Assembly: GCA_977006965.1 (NCBI GenBank)
Contig: OZ345353.1
Location: forward strand, 4,154,001-4,218,000
Length of the DNA: 64,000 bases
Direction: 5' to 3'
DNA from: Phymatolithon calcareum
Lineage: Eukaryota > Rhodophyta > Florideophyceae > Hapalidiales
The notes under the pieces were generated by a model. It searched no databases. It saw only the letters and a program-made list of their open reading frames with translations, and had not been told where the DNA came from. Positions 1 through 10,570 of this stretch are shown here, piece after piece (within the stretch, counting starts at the first letter, position 1; each line of letters opens with the position of its first letter). Made by a program: the position numbers and the translations under genes.

Positions 1-45
1 TTGTTTCGGCTTAAATGATCTTCGTCCATGCCGAGCAAGTTTCAG

Positions 46-1575
46 CTAGTTTTCCAAAATCGCCTTGACCACGATAATGCCTAGCTGTGCAACATAGGCT
101 AGCGCAGAGTTTCGAGCATATACCTGATCTAGAAGGGCGTACCCGCCCGGGCCCCATATTAGGGCACCACCCGATGAAGCCCACTCATGCCCGCCCACAT
201 GTGCCGTGAGCAGGCCATTGCGCTTCATACTTTCGATGATGCCTCGGCAAACCAGAGGAATGTTTCTCACTCCTGCACTCACGTCATTTGCAATTCGGTT
301 GTGGTAGCAGGGGATGTTCTTCACTACCGCGTCCACAAGTTCATCGTTGTGCGCGAACACATGCCGAACAAAATGGACGACAGAACCCAGAGCTATCACC
401 TTGATTTCCGCACGTTGATCGCCTGCGGAGCGCCGCTGTAGGATTTCCTCGGCAAGCGGAATGTCAAGATCGATTCCACTGGATCTGCGCATCGCCGCCC
501 TTGACCAATGTTCACTTCTAAGGAGCCACTCTCCAGCCGCTCTCCATGCGTCCCAAAGATTATTCGCTGCCTCAGCATACTCCGATCGTGTACGCTTTCG
601 GTCTTGACGGCAAAAGGAAAAATTGACCATGATTGCCGCTTTCCGCTCTTCAGTATTACAATCAACAAGGCGGTACCCGACGAAGGCCATTCTTCCAACT
701 AGTCCATACAGTAGGAAAATATCCGCAACCGGCTCTCTAAGTCTTGTTTTCCATGCCTCCAAAGTTCTCCACAAACGACCAGTCATTTCCGCAATGAGAT
801 CTTTGAGTAGCTTTTCAACAAAGGAATCGAGATAAGCGGAGAATGGAGACTCGCTCGTGCTCTCATTGTCCTTAACTGGCTGCATTCGACCGGTTGCTGC
901 ATCACGTACTTGGAGGTAAGCGGTGTTACCGCCCATGTGCACTCGCACAGGCTCCAGCATCTGTTCTCGCTGCATGTCGATAGTATAGGCAACTGTATCA
1001 TTGCGACGCCCTGGTTTCGGGACCGTCATGTAGCGCGCTGCTCTGCCAAATGAACTTGCACGCGCTTCCAACGAAGGTTCTGGAGTACTTCCTGTGGCCA
1101 AGAAGGCGATAGCGGTGGCGATCTGCACCGCGAGCGCCTGCCAGGCCTTGTTTAAACCTGCCAGAATCGCTCCCACAATGAGAGGTATCCAAGTAAGCAC
1201 AAGCAGAAAAGCTGATTTGCGGCGGAAACATTGGATCGCATAGCTGTCTGTGGAAGGTGCTTCTTGTGCATGTCGTGCCTGTGGAACTAGCGCCCACAAA
1301 AAGCCATGTAAAGGAACAGAGGGTGCGGCCATGAATGCGAGCGTTCCACTTAAGGTTCTGGTTCTTACAGAAAACATTGCGTACACGAGAAGGCACACGA
1401 AAACGGCTAGGTAGAACACGAGAGGAATCACTGTGTATTTCCATCGCGGCGTTGACTCATGGAAAGAGAGGGGGAAGCGTTTTGTCAGCTGCGATGCGAC
1501 GATCGTGCTCATTCCGGCTGTCATGGATGCAACCACCGATATAGCTTGTGGCCAAAAGTCGGTAGACCTCTCCAT
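46..1575 (-). CDS. Orphan multi-pass membrane protein
   Basis: I do not recognise this 509-residue protein. The ATG at 1575 is preferred; the frame is open one codon further, to a GTG. Hydrophobic segments lie at about residues 9-27, 47-67, 78-96, 122-140 and 144-161, so the N-terminal third looks like a five-pass membrane domain. A largely soluble region of about 340 residues follows, rich in Arg, Glu and Trp, and the C-terminus ends in a short hydrophobic stretch (about 492-506). No catalytic motif is visible. The frame is uninterrupted for 1.5 kb in a region where most other sequence is decayed, which supports a real gene. A 25-base near-palindrome lies 73-97 bases upstream of the ATG. The N-terminal membrane block plus long soluble tail resembles the layout of the Sel1 protein at 54202, but I see no sequence similarity. 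Confidence 0.7.
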   Translation of the reverse strand: MERSTDFWPQAISVVASMTAGMSTIVASQLTKRFPLSFHESTPRWKYTVIPLVFYLAVFVCLLVYAMFSVRTRTLSGTLAFMAAPSVPLHGFLWALVPQARHAQEAPSTDSYAIQCFRRKSAFLLVLTWIPLIVGAILAGLNKAWQALAVQIATAIAFLATGSTPEPSLEARASSFGRAARYMTVPKPGRRNDTVAYTIDMQREQMLEPVRVHMGGNTAYLQVRDAATGRMQPVKDNESTSESPFSAYLDSFVEKLLKDLIAEMTGRLWRTLEAWKTRLREPVADIFLLYGLVGRMAFVGYRLVDCNTEERKAAIMVNFSFCRQDRKRTRSEYAEAANNLWDAWRAAGEWLLRSEHWSRAAMRRSSGIDLDIPLAEEILQRRSAGDQRAEIKVIALGSVVHFVRHVFAHNDELVDAVVKNIPCYHNRIANDVSAGVRNIPLVCRGIIESMKRNGLLTAHVGGHEWASSGGALIWGPGGYALLDQVYARNSALAYVAQLGIIVVKAILEN

Positions 1576-1647
1576 CACGAAAAAACTCTCAGATCCTTGC
1601 GTTTTTGCCTGATTTCTCCGGATTCTAATACGTGCTTGGACACATGA

Positions 1648-1672
1648 GTATTAGTTCAGTCTGAGCTAATAC
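1648..1672. repeat. 25-base near-palindrome upstream of the membrane protein
   Basis: Two 12-base arms flank a single central T, with one mismatch. It ends 73 bases before the minus-strand ATG at 1575. It belongs to the set of short palindromes described in the findings. Apart from this, 1576-1989 shows nothing recognisable. Confidence 0.6.
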
Positions 1673-1989
1673 ACTGGTATCGGATTTGCAAGGGGTACTC
1701 GTTGATCTAGGGTAGGGTTTAATATCATCCAATTGATAGGCATTCCTCTTCTCAGTGATTGTGTGCAGCCGGCATTAATGTGTACGCACATTGCACTCAT
1801 CAAAAATTCGTGACTTGCTTTCAACTGTATTCCAATATGCTGCACAATCCAGTTGCTTTTAGACGTTTCAAGACAGATTTGATGAACTATGTGAAACACC
1901 GTGAATGGTGTGAGCACCAGGGGTTGTCCCGAACCACGGACCCAGTCATTCGCCGCTCTCGTGGCCAATTTTTGCCCTGTCCGGAAAAT

Positions 1990-2212
1990 GATGATGATGA
2001 TTGCTTTCTTCCCGTAGGAGCAGAGCTCGTCTAAAAGGCTTCATTTGATTCCATTTGCTGAGGTCGGAGGCGTTTCTCATGGCCGATTCGATGTCTTGGT
2101 TTGGTATATCGTCAAGTAGAGAGGCGCATGTTCGGGGTACGAATTGTGATAGTAGCCGGCGAACGAACCTATTCTCATCCATGCGTAGAATATATCCTAA
2201 CCATTCCCCCAT
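1990..2212 (-). pseudogene. LINE reverse-transcriptase C-terminal relic
   Basis: The frame (open 1946-2212) begins with a stretch of the type W-L-G-x-I-L-R-M-D-E-N-R, followed by P-R-T and a tail with ASLLDDIP and SDLSKWNQM. This resembles the region after the RT thumb in many non-LTR retrotransposons, where a WLGHVLRM-type motif precedes a final helical block ending near a K/R-W. No RT core motif (FADD or QGSPLSP) is nearby, so only the 3' end survives. It does not match the C-terminal region of the two other LINE families in this window, so it may be a third family. The assignment rests on motif resemblance only. Confidence 0.45.
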
Positions 2213-2860
2213 TCCCAGTGATGGTCCTTAATCGATTGTATCACTGGCATTGAGGGCTCTCTTGCTTCTTCGGCTATCATTCTTTTCATTATAGCGGCCA
2301 GCATCTTCGATACGGTATTGTTATCGTAAGATTCCAGGAGTTACATACGTATTTACGTATATCAAAGTCGAGACGATCTGTCCGGATAATATTTTTCGAC
2401 ATATTTCTGATATATGACCTGATGTCGCATTGGCTTTTTCAGAAGCCATTCAGATGGTGGATTGAAATGGCTCATTCCAGTACAAAAACCTAGTGTATTA
2501 AACTCTCTGCACCTCTCATCTTGGTGTGCTTCGAATTCGAGAAATCTTTTCCAGCAGTATGACAATCGTTTTCAGATCTGAACACATTTCCTATATCCGT
2601 CATCTTATCTCTTTTTAAGACGCATTATGGCTCAAAATACGGTTTTAGAATCTTGTTTAAGCTAAAGCATAGAAGAAGAATTTAGTGCTGGCCAACAGCA
2701 GTGTGTTGCATGTGCTCAATGAAAATTTTCAGGCGCGCCGGATCTTGATCGACAATCGAAAATTATCATTGCCATTTCCGCGAGAAAGCACTAGGACCCA
2801 GCGCTGCGCTACGATGGACATCAGATTATTCTTACAGAGTGCTGACAAATGTATAGGAGG

Positions 2861-3187
2861 CAAAGCATTGGAATTATTTATTTATTTTTATTCTTTTCTC
2901 GAAAAGTGTCGAGAATAAATAATTTATTCTTGAACGCAGAAGCAATAAATTATTGCATTCAAGTTCAGTGAGGTATAAATAACTGGTTATTCCCCGAATT
3001 ATTGGATCCTTCTTGCTACTTTCTGTCGCGATAGAATAACCGGATCGAAAAAATGAGGAGTCCGATACAATAATTGTCGCAACCACGACGATCTCAATAA
3101 ATACAATAAATATGCGAGACTCAGGAATAAATTATTGGAACAATAATTTAAATAATTACAATAGCAATTATTTTTTCCAATGCTTTG
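2861..3187. mobile_element. hAT-type MITE, 327 bp
   Basis: The element has a perfect 13-bp terminal inverted repeat (CAAAGCATTGGAA at the left, its complement at the right). It is flanked by an exact 8-bp direct repeat, ATAGGAGG, at 2853-2860 and 3188-3195. The other copy of the surrounding repeat (about 10375-10400) lacks the insert, so an empty site is available. TIRs starting CA(A/G)(A/G)G with 8-bp target duplications are typical of hAT elements. The interior is very AT-rich and non-coding, so this is a non-autonomous member. Confidence 0.85.
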
Positions 3188-3353
3188 ATAGGAGGGGAGC
3201 AAAGTGAAAATAGACGGCTGAAAAAGTAGTAGAGGTGAAAGCTGAGAAAATCAAATGGCAGGCGTCAGTTTCTTGCCTATGGAGTGGACACTTGTCTGCA
3301 AACTGGAACCGACTAGGGTATCATTCATTCAGTTTTCCTTTCCCCTAGTGGAG

Positions 3354-3650
3354 CTATAAGTGATTCGAGGGCTTACGCTTCTTCCATTCTATTCTGTCGT
3401 TAGCGAATTTGAGGTTGGCCTTCACGTCTAGTCCAGGTACGTCAGAAAAGATTGATTCTGGCGTTGGTTTGACGCGTTGTAGCAGCACCTGGCGATTGGA
3501 TAGTTCCCCGTAGTTCCATAGTGCAACGTGGAGTTTGGTGGAGAAACTTTTTGCTGCCCTAGTGTCTTCTATGCTTCCTGTACGCCCCTTTCGGGACGGG
3601 TCTCTTCGCAGGAACTGAAAGGATCCTGTGCCGCGCGCCGGTGTGTGCAT
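3354..3650 (-). CDS. Small ORF, unidentified
   Basis: A 98-codon frame, basic, with no recognisable domain; the middle reads KLHVALWNYGELSNRQVLL. It lies inside the 3330-3703 segment absent from the second copy of repeat R1. TTCATT flanks the segment on both sides (3324-3329 and 3704-3709), so it may belong to a short mobile element. An exact 33-base palindrome starts 16 bases upstream of the ATG. It may not be a gene. Confidence 0.2.
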   Translation of the reverse strand: MHTPARGTGSFQFLRRDPSRKGRTGSIEDTRAAKSFSTKLHVALWNYGELSNRQVLLQRVKPTPESIFSDVPGLDVKANLKFANDRIEWKKRKPSNHL

Positions 3651-3665
3651 TACAGGACAAGAAAA

Positions 3666-3698
3666 CCTAAGAGGGCATTATCATAATGCCCTCTTAGG
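3666..3698. repeat. 33-base palindrome (16-bp arms, 1-base centre)
   Basis: Perfect 16-base arms flank a central C. It lies just inside the right edge of the 374-bp insertion in repeat R1 and 16 bases before the ATG of the small minus-strand frame. Confidence 0.9.
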
Positions 3699-3863
3699 AC
3701 ACGTTCATTGCGGCACCCACAGCTTCTCATGTGACATTGAACGATTACAATACTTTTGCACGTACCTAATTTTCAGCTCTTCAAGAAAATCAATTTTCGC
3801 CTTTCACGGACATTCTCTAAATATTCGAATTATTGCCCAATGTGAACTTGTTTTCTTATACTA

Positions 3864-6402
3864 CTAGTGTCTATTTGACGAACACCCTCAATTGAGGGGC
3901 GTTTTAAAAGCTCAAAAAAGTTTGTAAAAAGAATGCGGAACGGGTCATTCGCGCCAAATTTAGTAAGGCGGGGTCTTGCTCTGCGTGAGGAGTACCGGAA
4001 CTAATAGGATATAAAAGCTTCGCTCGGCTCTGGAAACGAAAATGTGCTGGTCAATTAAAAGAATCACATCCACTATGCCACGAGAAAAAGACCCGCGCCG
4101 AGTGGTCGGTGCACCCGTACACGCAAAAGCAACGTCTGTAACCAGTCTAGCAGAGTGCTGCAGACTATATGGGGCCTTGTCCAAGTCGAAAAAGGTGAAC
4201 GGCAGAGTTCAAGAGGTACTTGTGGACGAAATTAACGGTCGCGCGAGCACATCACTTCGCGTGAAATGGGTGCTAGTTTGGCAACCGGTGATGAAGACTA
4301 AGATTTCGACAGTTAAGATTGTTAACATCAAGGCAGGGAGCGCTGACGATGATATTTCAGTCGCTCAGCAGCTTGAACCGAACCAGCAGCGGCAAAGCGC
4401 GTCAACGCCAAGGCCCGCTTACAGTACTCACCTGCGCCAATCTTCATCGCGAAACGCCAGCTCAATGACACCAGTGGCAACCAAAAGCTCTTCAAAAGGC
4501 CCCAAAAGCTCGGAAGAAACTTTCAGAAGCGTTGAACGACCTCGCCCTGGCTCTCTCGCCTACGCGTTGCAAGGCTCTTGGGACCAAGCGTCACAAGACG
4601 AGCTTGATGTTCTCACACCCGACCGCGAGCCGAATACTGTGGCTCATGGCGTGGCATGGTATGAGAGGAAGGTGCTATGCCCGATTGGGGGAAGGGTTCC
4701 CCGTCAGTTCTGGAGAGTTCGCACTGTCAACGGAGACTACTTATCCGAAAATGCTGGCATTGGGCTCCATACTCCGTATGATTGCTTTTTGTCCATGTTT
4801 CCTCAAGTACACCTGCGAAAAATTGCTTCTTGGACGCCCGCTAAGCTGAGAAGGATTGGACTACAGTTTCAGAGCTTCTTAAGTTTTTCGATGTGCTCAT
4901 CCTCATGACAAGGTTTGAGTTCGGGGCTAAGAGTGATTTATAGAAGACTACGAGGCCGAGAAAGTACATCCCCGCTCCTTCGTTTTCAAGCACTGGGATG
5001 ACCAGAGACAGGTTCGCCGAATATACGCGATGCATTACGTTCAGCATGCAACCAAGTGAAAAGGGTACTATGTCGTCCGCGCAGTACCGATGGACGCTCG
5101 TTCAAGATTTTATCGATGCTATTAATGACCACAGAAAGCGCGCTGTGTCTCCGTCTGATCTTATTTGCGTCGATGAGTCTATATCTCGATGGTACGGTAA
5201 CGGAGGTCATTGGATCGAAATTGGCCTACCTCAGTACATCGCCATTGACCGAAAGCCGGAAAACGGCTGCGAGTTACAGAACTCGGCTTGTGGAAGAAGT
5301 CGTATTATGCTACATCTCGAGCTGGTGACAACTGCAGAAGACGAGAAGCTAAAAGATTTCGAAAGCGAAACGGCACATGGTACAGCAGTTCTGCGCCGTC
5401 TTGTGGCCGCATACTCCGGGACAAGGCGCATTGTATGTGCGGATTCATACTTTGCGAGCGTTGGATCTGCCGAGATGCTTCTCCGTTTTGGTCTAAAGTT
5501 CATTGGAGTCATCAAAACGGCGACGAAAAAGTATCCAATGGATTATCTGTCAAGAATGGAGCTTTCGGAAAGGGTTGAATGTGTCTCTATGGTTCGAAAA
5601 TCTTTGAATGGTGAGCCTTCCATGATGGCGGCTATGTGGGTTGACAGAGAACGGCGATATTTTATTTCGACAACCTCTACGACCATGGAAGGTAAGCCGT
5701 ACAATCGTGTTCGCTGGCGTCAGCTTGACAATGGACCTTCTCGTGTGGAACTCTGCGTGCCCCAGCCTGAAGTATGCGAGACATATTACTCTGCGTGCGC
5801 GCAAATCGACAGGCACAATCGATGTCGACAAGATGGTTTGGACATGGAGAAGAAAGTACGAACCCACGACTGGTCATTTCGAGTGAGCACATCACTTCTG
5901 TCAATCTGCGTGGTTGATAGCTGGCTTCTCTTCTCTGGTGCTCATCCAGAGTCGCAGGACCACATAACGCAGCGAAGATATTATGAAGTACTAGCTCAGC
6001 AATTTATCGATAACTCCTTCGATGCGCGCAATACGCGTCGACGTTCAGTAACTCCTGAACGTTCACTAGCCTCTGGGAGTGGTGTTGGAACCCACTTAAC
6101 GCCGACGACAAAAAAAAGGAAAACCGCGAATGGCATGATGACTACTTTTGCTGTGCAAAACAACTGCAGAGTGGGCAAAGTCAAGAAGACAACTCTTGTG
6201 TGCTCATCATGTAATAGGCTCGACGGTGCAGCACTATATGTTTGCGGTACTTCTACTGGTAGGAACTGTTTCGCTAAGCATGTTGAAGATATCCATGAGC
6301 TGGACGCATTCGATGCGACCGATAGTGAGTAGATGTGTGTGCAAAAATTATATAAATTTCATTCCCTCAATTGAGGGAAAATTTCCGTCAAATAGACACT
6401 AG
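3864..6402 (+). mobile_element. piggyBac-superfamily DNA transposon, about 2.54 kb
   Basis: A perfect 17-bp terminal inverted repeat (CTAGTGTCTATTTGACG) lies at 3864-3880 and inverted at 6386-6402. A few bases inside each end is the self-complementary motif CCCTCAATTGAGGG (3885-3898 and 6364-6377). The transposase between them is of piggyBac type. The expected TTAA target duplication is not at the TIR ends: the right flank has TTAA five bases out, while the left has TTAT four bases out, so the exact termini are uncertain. Confidence 0.85.
4042..6332 (+). pseudogene. piggyBac-type transposase (DDE_Tnp_1_7), inactivated
   Basis: The gene is split in two frames. The first part (4042 to about 4862) carries a basic and Ser-rich N-terminus and then a stretch with YDCFLSMFP, where the family domain begins. 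A one-base shift near 4860-4863 moves reading to the third frame, where ELLKFF and LMTRFEF follow. A TAG at 4941-4943 then sits where the family usually has Trp after an Asp-Leu or Ala-Leu. From 4998 to 6332 the frame is open (444 codons). It holds the three catalytic Asp in family context: ICVDES (D59), GLPQYIAIDRKPENG after it, CADSYFA (D149) and AQIDRHNR (D271). A Cys-rich tail (about 400-430) resembles the C-terminal zinc finger of piggyBac proteins. All three Asp survive, so the two breaks may be the only defects. Confidence 0.85.
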
Positions 6403-6412
6403 AAAACTTAAT

Positions 6413-7426
6413 GAGGAAATTCAGTACATGGCCACCAAAAATTGGCAAAATTCACTACATGGCCATCTCTAGCCAAATCTACTGCTCATCCGTTACGAAT
6501 ACGATGATGTTCTGTAAGCACGTTGTCATGTTCATCTGCAACGCTCAACAGAAAACACTCCCGCACTAACACTCCGAAATCATGGAAAAGAAGAAGCTCG
6601 TGCTACAGGTGGGCGCTGGATCAAGCTTTGACGACGTTGTCAACGTCGTGATCTCCTACAACACGAAAAGCACCAGGAAAAAGTCGTCCGAGCGGAGAAG
6701 CTGTTTACGGAGCCCGAGGTCATCGAAAATGGCGCGCTTAGCTGTGTTGTTCGCAGCGAAGAGACACCATTCTATGTGACAGTTAGTAGCGATTACCGCG
6801 CTACATGCTTTTGCCGTCTCTTTGAAGAGCCCTGAGGACATGTAGCTATGTCGTCGCTGGACTTTTGTACGCTTCCAGCCACTTGGTGCAGCATCGGGTG
6901 TCATTCGACCTGTGGAACAAGCGCTGGTTCGGGGACATATGGATGTTCAGAACGTGGGCCGAACAGCATGCGGGCAGCATCACGCGTGTTGCAGTCACTG
7001 GAGACCAGCTCGTACAGGATGATTTCGTGCCGTTTGACGTTGTAGCAAAGCCGTGCCGCAAGCGCAAGAAACCCTACTTGGCGTCCGAAATGAGGGCCCG
7101 TCACTGCTCCTCGTGCGGAAACACTGGTCACTTTCGCAGACATGCGGGAGACCCAACATCCACAACGTCGTCGAGGCGAAACGAAAGCACATCGGCAAAG
7201 CGGCTCAGTCCTTGATTGTCGACCTTACCGCCTGCGATGACGGAGATGCTACTTACGACGGGGATCTAAAGTGTAGAGAGTAGCACGCGCAATAAATTTT
7301 ACTGTCCCATAGATTGGTTTGACAAACGGATAAGTAGTAGTTTTGGCTAGAGTGAGCTATGATAGTACTCTTGGCTAGGGGTGAGCAGTAAGTTTGGCTA
7401 GAGATGGCCATGTAGTGAATTTCCTC
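6413..7426 (+). mobile_element. Mutator-like element (MULE), 1.0 kb, deleted interior
   Basis: Inverted termini start GAGGAAATTC and run on to an ACATGGCCA-type stretch at both ends, 6413 onward and back from 7426. The element is bounded by an exact 10-bp direct repeat, AAAACTTAAT (6403-6412 and 7427-7436). A 9-11-bp target duplication is diagnostic of MULEs. The left duplication abuts the piggyBac right TIR, so this element landed about 10 bp from the end of the piggyBac element. The DDE catalytic core is missing. Confidence 0.85.
6582..7280 (+). pseudogene. MULE transposase remnant (SWIM finger and zinc knuckle)
   Basis: Starting at the ATG 6582, reading moves between frames. Around 6775-6850 the pieces give YRATCFC and then GHVA, the CxC...GxxH arrangement of a SWIM zinc finger. 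Further on come a basic run (KPCRKRKKPYL) and CSSCGNTGHFRRHAG at about 7100-7145. The latter is a C-x2-C-x4-H knuckle whose last Cys is replaced by Ala. This order (SWIM, basic linker, CCHC) is that of MULE transposase C-termini. The whole N-terminal and DDE part is deleted. Confidence 0.7.
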
Positions 7427-7436
7427 AAAACTTAAT

Positions 7437-8733
7437 CTACGCTCAAATAGGTGAATTTGTGCCTCCGTTTCAGCCTGGGACGATGGAAATTTAGACGGCA
7501 ATGCCGTCATCTACAGCTCGAATTTTGGGGTCGATTTGGCTTACAGACTTTCTGGTCGGCATCAAAAACGCGCACGATACGCGCTTGTCCTCTGTATCAT
7601 CATCCATACACTCAAACATAGTGTATGGTGGCTTAAAGACAGTGGGAGTGCCGCCCGGGTCCTCGATATGTAATCACTGGGAGTTAAAAGATAGGGGTTG
7701 GGTTTATCTTGAAAAGGGGTGATCTCTCTGCGATGATTCAGTCTATATGCTATCAGGACCGCTGTTTAAATAGGCCGGGGGCGAGTAATTGCACACCCTG
7801 AAAACGGGGGACACTAACCGACGCTAGACTAATAGTACGTTGAATACTAGTCGATGTCTGCGATAAATCCGTTGGTTCCCCTTGGGAGAGTGGTTCACCA
7901 TACTGTGTTGAAAGTGTCGGCGGATAGATCGCCAGGAGCCGTTACAGAGCTCCTAGGTCGATGGTGATAATGTCGTTCATTACACCCTTGCTACAGATAG
8001 ACTCATTTCTGATGGTTTCGCCGTCGTCTAGCTCGACTTCGAGAACCGTGTTGGCGTCTACATCAGCCAAATGCATAAAGGGGGATTTTTTGGAGTGCAC
8101 ATACGATTCAGTTGTGGCTGCCTTTATTAGAATCGTTCTCTTAGCGCTAGGCGTACTCGAAACAGTCAGTACATGATGACGAGAGAGAAAAAGTATTACT
8201 CAATTAACGTACTCGCTCGAACGCTAGGCACAGCCTGTATTTCTTGGTGAATCCTAGACGCTTATTCCACGATCGTCCTCCTGCTGCTGCCGGGCACGAT
8301 TGCAAATAATGAATCTAAGCTCTTGACAGATGCAGTTCTCAGCTCTTCCCCGGTCTGCGCCTTGTTCCGTACTTGGTCGACCATTAAAAGGAGCGCATCC
8401 ATCGACTTAGCATATTTTTTCGCCTTGGAAGTCAATTCAGTTTTCGAAATCGAAGTGGTACATTCAATTTGAGAGAATGAGCAATCGTTTCAATTAAAGA
8501 GGCCTATTCGTGATTTAATTTTATCCGTGGTGCACCAAGGTGCTCATTGTAGTTTTGAGTTCGCTCAAGAATGGCTTCTTTTTAATATAAATTTAAGGTT
8601 TAAGACTGAAATGAGCTTTTACGCTAATTTCAGCTTAAAAAAGTTTTTTCTTAATTCCTAAAATGAGTTTGCAGAGTGTCACCTCATCATCTGTAACATT
8701 GTAACGTTTGTTTGCAATGGATCGTTTCTAAAC
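7437..8733. other. Intergenic, no recognisable feature
   Basis: About 1.3 kb between two MULE copies. Only short frames (up to 73 codons) occur and none resembles a known family. No repeat or RNA gene was recognised. Confidence 0.5.
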
Positions 8734-9270
8734 GAGGAAATTCACTACATGGCCATCCCTATCCAAACCTAGTACTGTACTTATCCGTTACGAATAGAAC
8801 GGCACACTGTAAACACATCGTCGTTTTCGTCTGCTACGCTCAACTCACGACGCTCCCGCAGTAACCACTCTGAAATCATGGAAAAGAAGTAGCTCGTGCT
8901 ACGGGTGGCCGAATACGCTGGATCAAGCTTTGACGACATTGTCAACGCCGTGATCTCCCACAACACGTCGATGGGCAAGGCCCACCTCGTGGCGAAGCGC
9001 AACAAGTGGTCTGCACTTTTGCACTCTTCTAGGTGCTTGGTGCAGCATCGGGTATCGTTCGACCGGTGGAACAAGCTAGTTCGGGGACGTATGGTTGTTG
9101 AGAATTTGGTCCAAGCAGCATGAGGGCAGCATCACGCGCGTTGCTGTCACTCGAGACCAGCTAGTGCAGGATGATTTGGTGCTGATTGACCTTGTGGCCA
9201 AGCCAGGCCGCATGCGCAAGAAGCCCTACTTGCGGTCCGAAGTGAGGGCACGTCATTTCATGTTGGTTGG
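8734..9270 (+). mobile_element. MULE copy 2, 3'-truncated
   Basis: The left terminus (GAGGAAATTCACTACATGGCCA) starts at 8734 and the next 150 bases follow copy 1 closely, including the start region around ATGGAAAAGAAG (8878). Coding remnants include SFDDIVNAVIS and, near 9200-9250, a KPGRMRKKPYL-type basic linker. The SWIM region is deleted and similarity ends near 9265, before the zinc knuckle. No right terminus is found, so the element is broken. Confidence 0.65.
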
Positions 9271-9895
9271 AGAAGATGAAACTGTTACGGAGCAGTGTAT
9301 GCACCTGACACGCAGCATTTTGAAGCTTGAGCTAGGATGAGATGCAGAAAGGCTGTTTGATCCTTGGGTTGCTTCGGTGAAATGCGACCAAATTGGATCT
9401 TTCCTGCGCCCTATATTCTGCTGTTGAGCTGGTGCACTGAGGACTCCATGATTTACGTTCCTTACTTGCTATTCTTTTAAGCTATATTGGTGTCGCAATG
9501 ATTACTCTTTGGTGTATTCTTGCAAGTATTTTGACAGAGCATAATACAGTGTTTGAGTGTGAAGCTTACCACACGCACAGAACAGCAAGCTTGTGTCTCC
9601 AATTTTGAGGTTGGCACTTAAGGTTCTTAAGAAAACCTAGTTCCTAAGACCTGACAGACATAACGATGGACCTTGACGAAATGTGGTGTAGATTGCGCGA
9701 CTGGTTGCAAATACGTGGAGCTAGAATACAGTGGTTTCTCATGAAATGCTGTCCTTTACATTAGGAAGAGAGAGAATGTGGTGCGTAGACTGTAAGGTTG
9801 AAACTAATATAAATGATGTCTTATCTAACGTTTCTAACTTTTCTAACCTTACCTAACGTTAGAAAAATAAAAAAAAACGTTTCTATCCATTGTAT
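9271..9895. other. Intergenic, no recognisable feature
   Basis: Apart from short A-rich and TCTAAC-type low-complexity sequence near 9820-9885, nothing is recognised. Confidence 0.5.
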
Positions 9896-10570
9896 ATTGT
9901 CGGGATAATATTTTTCAACATATTTCGGATGACCAACCCGATATCGGATTGGCTTTTGCAGAAGCGGTTCAAATGGTGGATTGTAATGGCTCAATCCAGT
10001 GCAAAACCGAGTGTATTGAGCTCTCTACACCTCTCTTGGTGTACTGTGGATTCGAGACTTCTTATCCACACCGGATTGGAACAGATTACAGATCTGAACT
10101 AATTTCCTATACCCGCCGACTTATCTATTTTTAAAACACATCATGACACAAAGTAAGGTTTTATAACCTTGTTTAGGCTAAAGCATAGAAGGAGAGTATC
10201 CCTTCTTTACTGATGGCCCAACTGCAGTGTATTATTTGAGCTCAATGAAACATTTCAGGCGGGCCGGATCTTGATCGACAATCGAAAATTGTCCTTCCCA
10301 TTTCAGCTAGAAAACATTCGCACCCAGTGTTGCGATGTGATTCACCTCAGATTTTCCTTGTAGAGTGCTGGCTAATGTATGGGAAGCAAGCAAAGTGAAA
10401 ACAAACGGGTTAAAAAGTGTGGAGGTGAACGCTGAGGAAGGCAAATAGTAAGCGTAAGTTCTTGCTTTTGGAGTGGACTCTTGTCCGGAAAGTGGTTCCG
10501 AAGAGTGTATCGTGCTCATCGCGGAATGCACCAAGAGCCTCTCATGCGACATCGTACAATGTTTTTGACC
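9896..10570. repeat. Anonymous dispersed repeat R1, copy 2
   Basis: This copy aligns with 2378-3760 but lacks the hAT-type MITE and the 374-bp insertion, so it serves as the empty-site reference for both. It encodes nothing recognisable. Confidence 0.6.

Larger units (their letters stand above)
2378..3760. repeat. Anonymous dispersed repeat R1, copy 1
   Basis: This block aligns by eye with 9896-10570: shared stretches include the start (GGATAATATTTTTC), CAGGCGxGCCGGATCTTGAT in the middle, and CTCATGYGACAT near the end. Copy 1 is longer because of two insertions absent from copy 2: a MITE (2861-3187) and about 374 bp at 3330-3703. No protein of known family is encoded in either copy. It could be the non-coding end of an unrecognised retroelement, or a duplicated intergenic block. 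Confidence 0.6.

Noticed and set aside
1759-2034. 91-codon plus-strand frame
   Set aside because: Overlaps the better supported LINE relic on the other strand and has no recognisable pattern.
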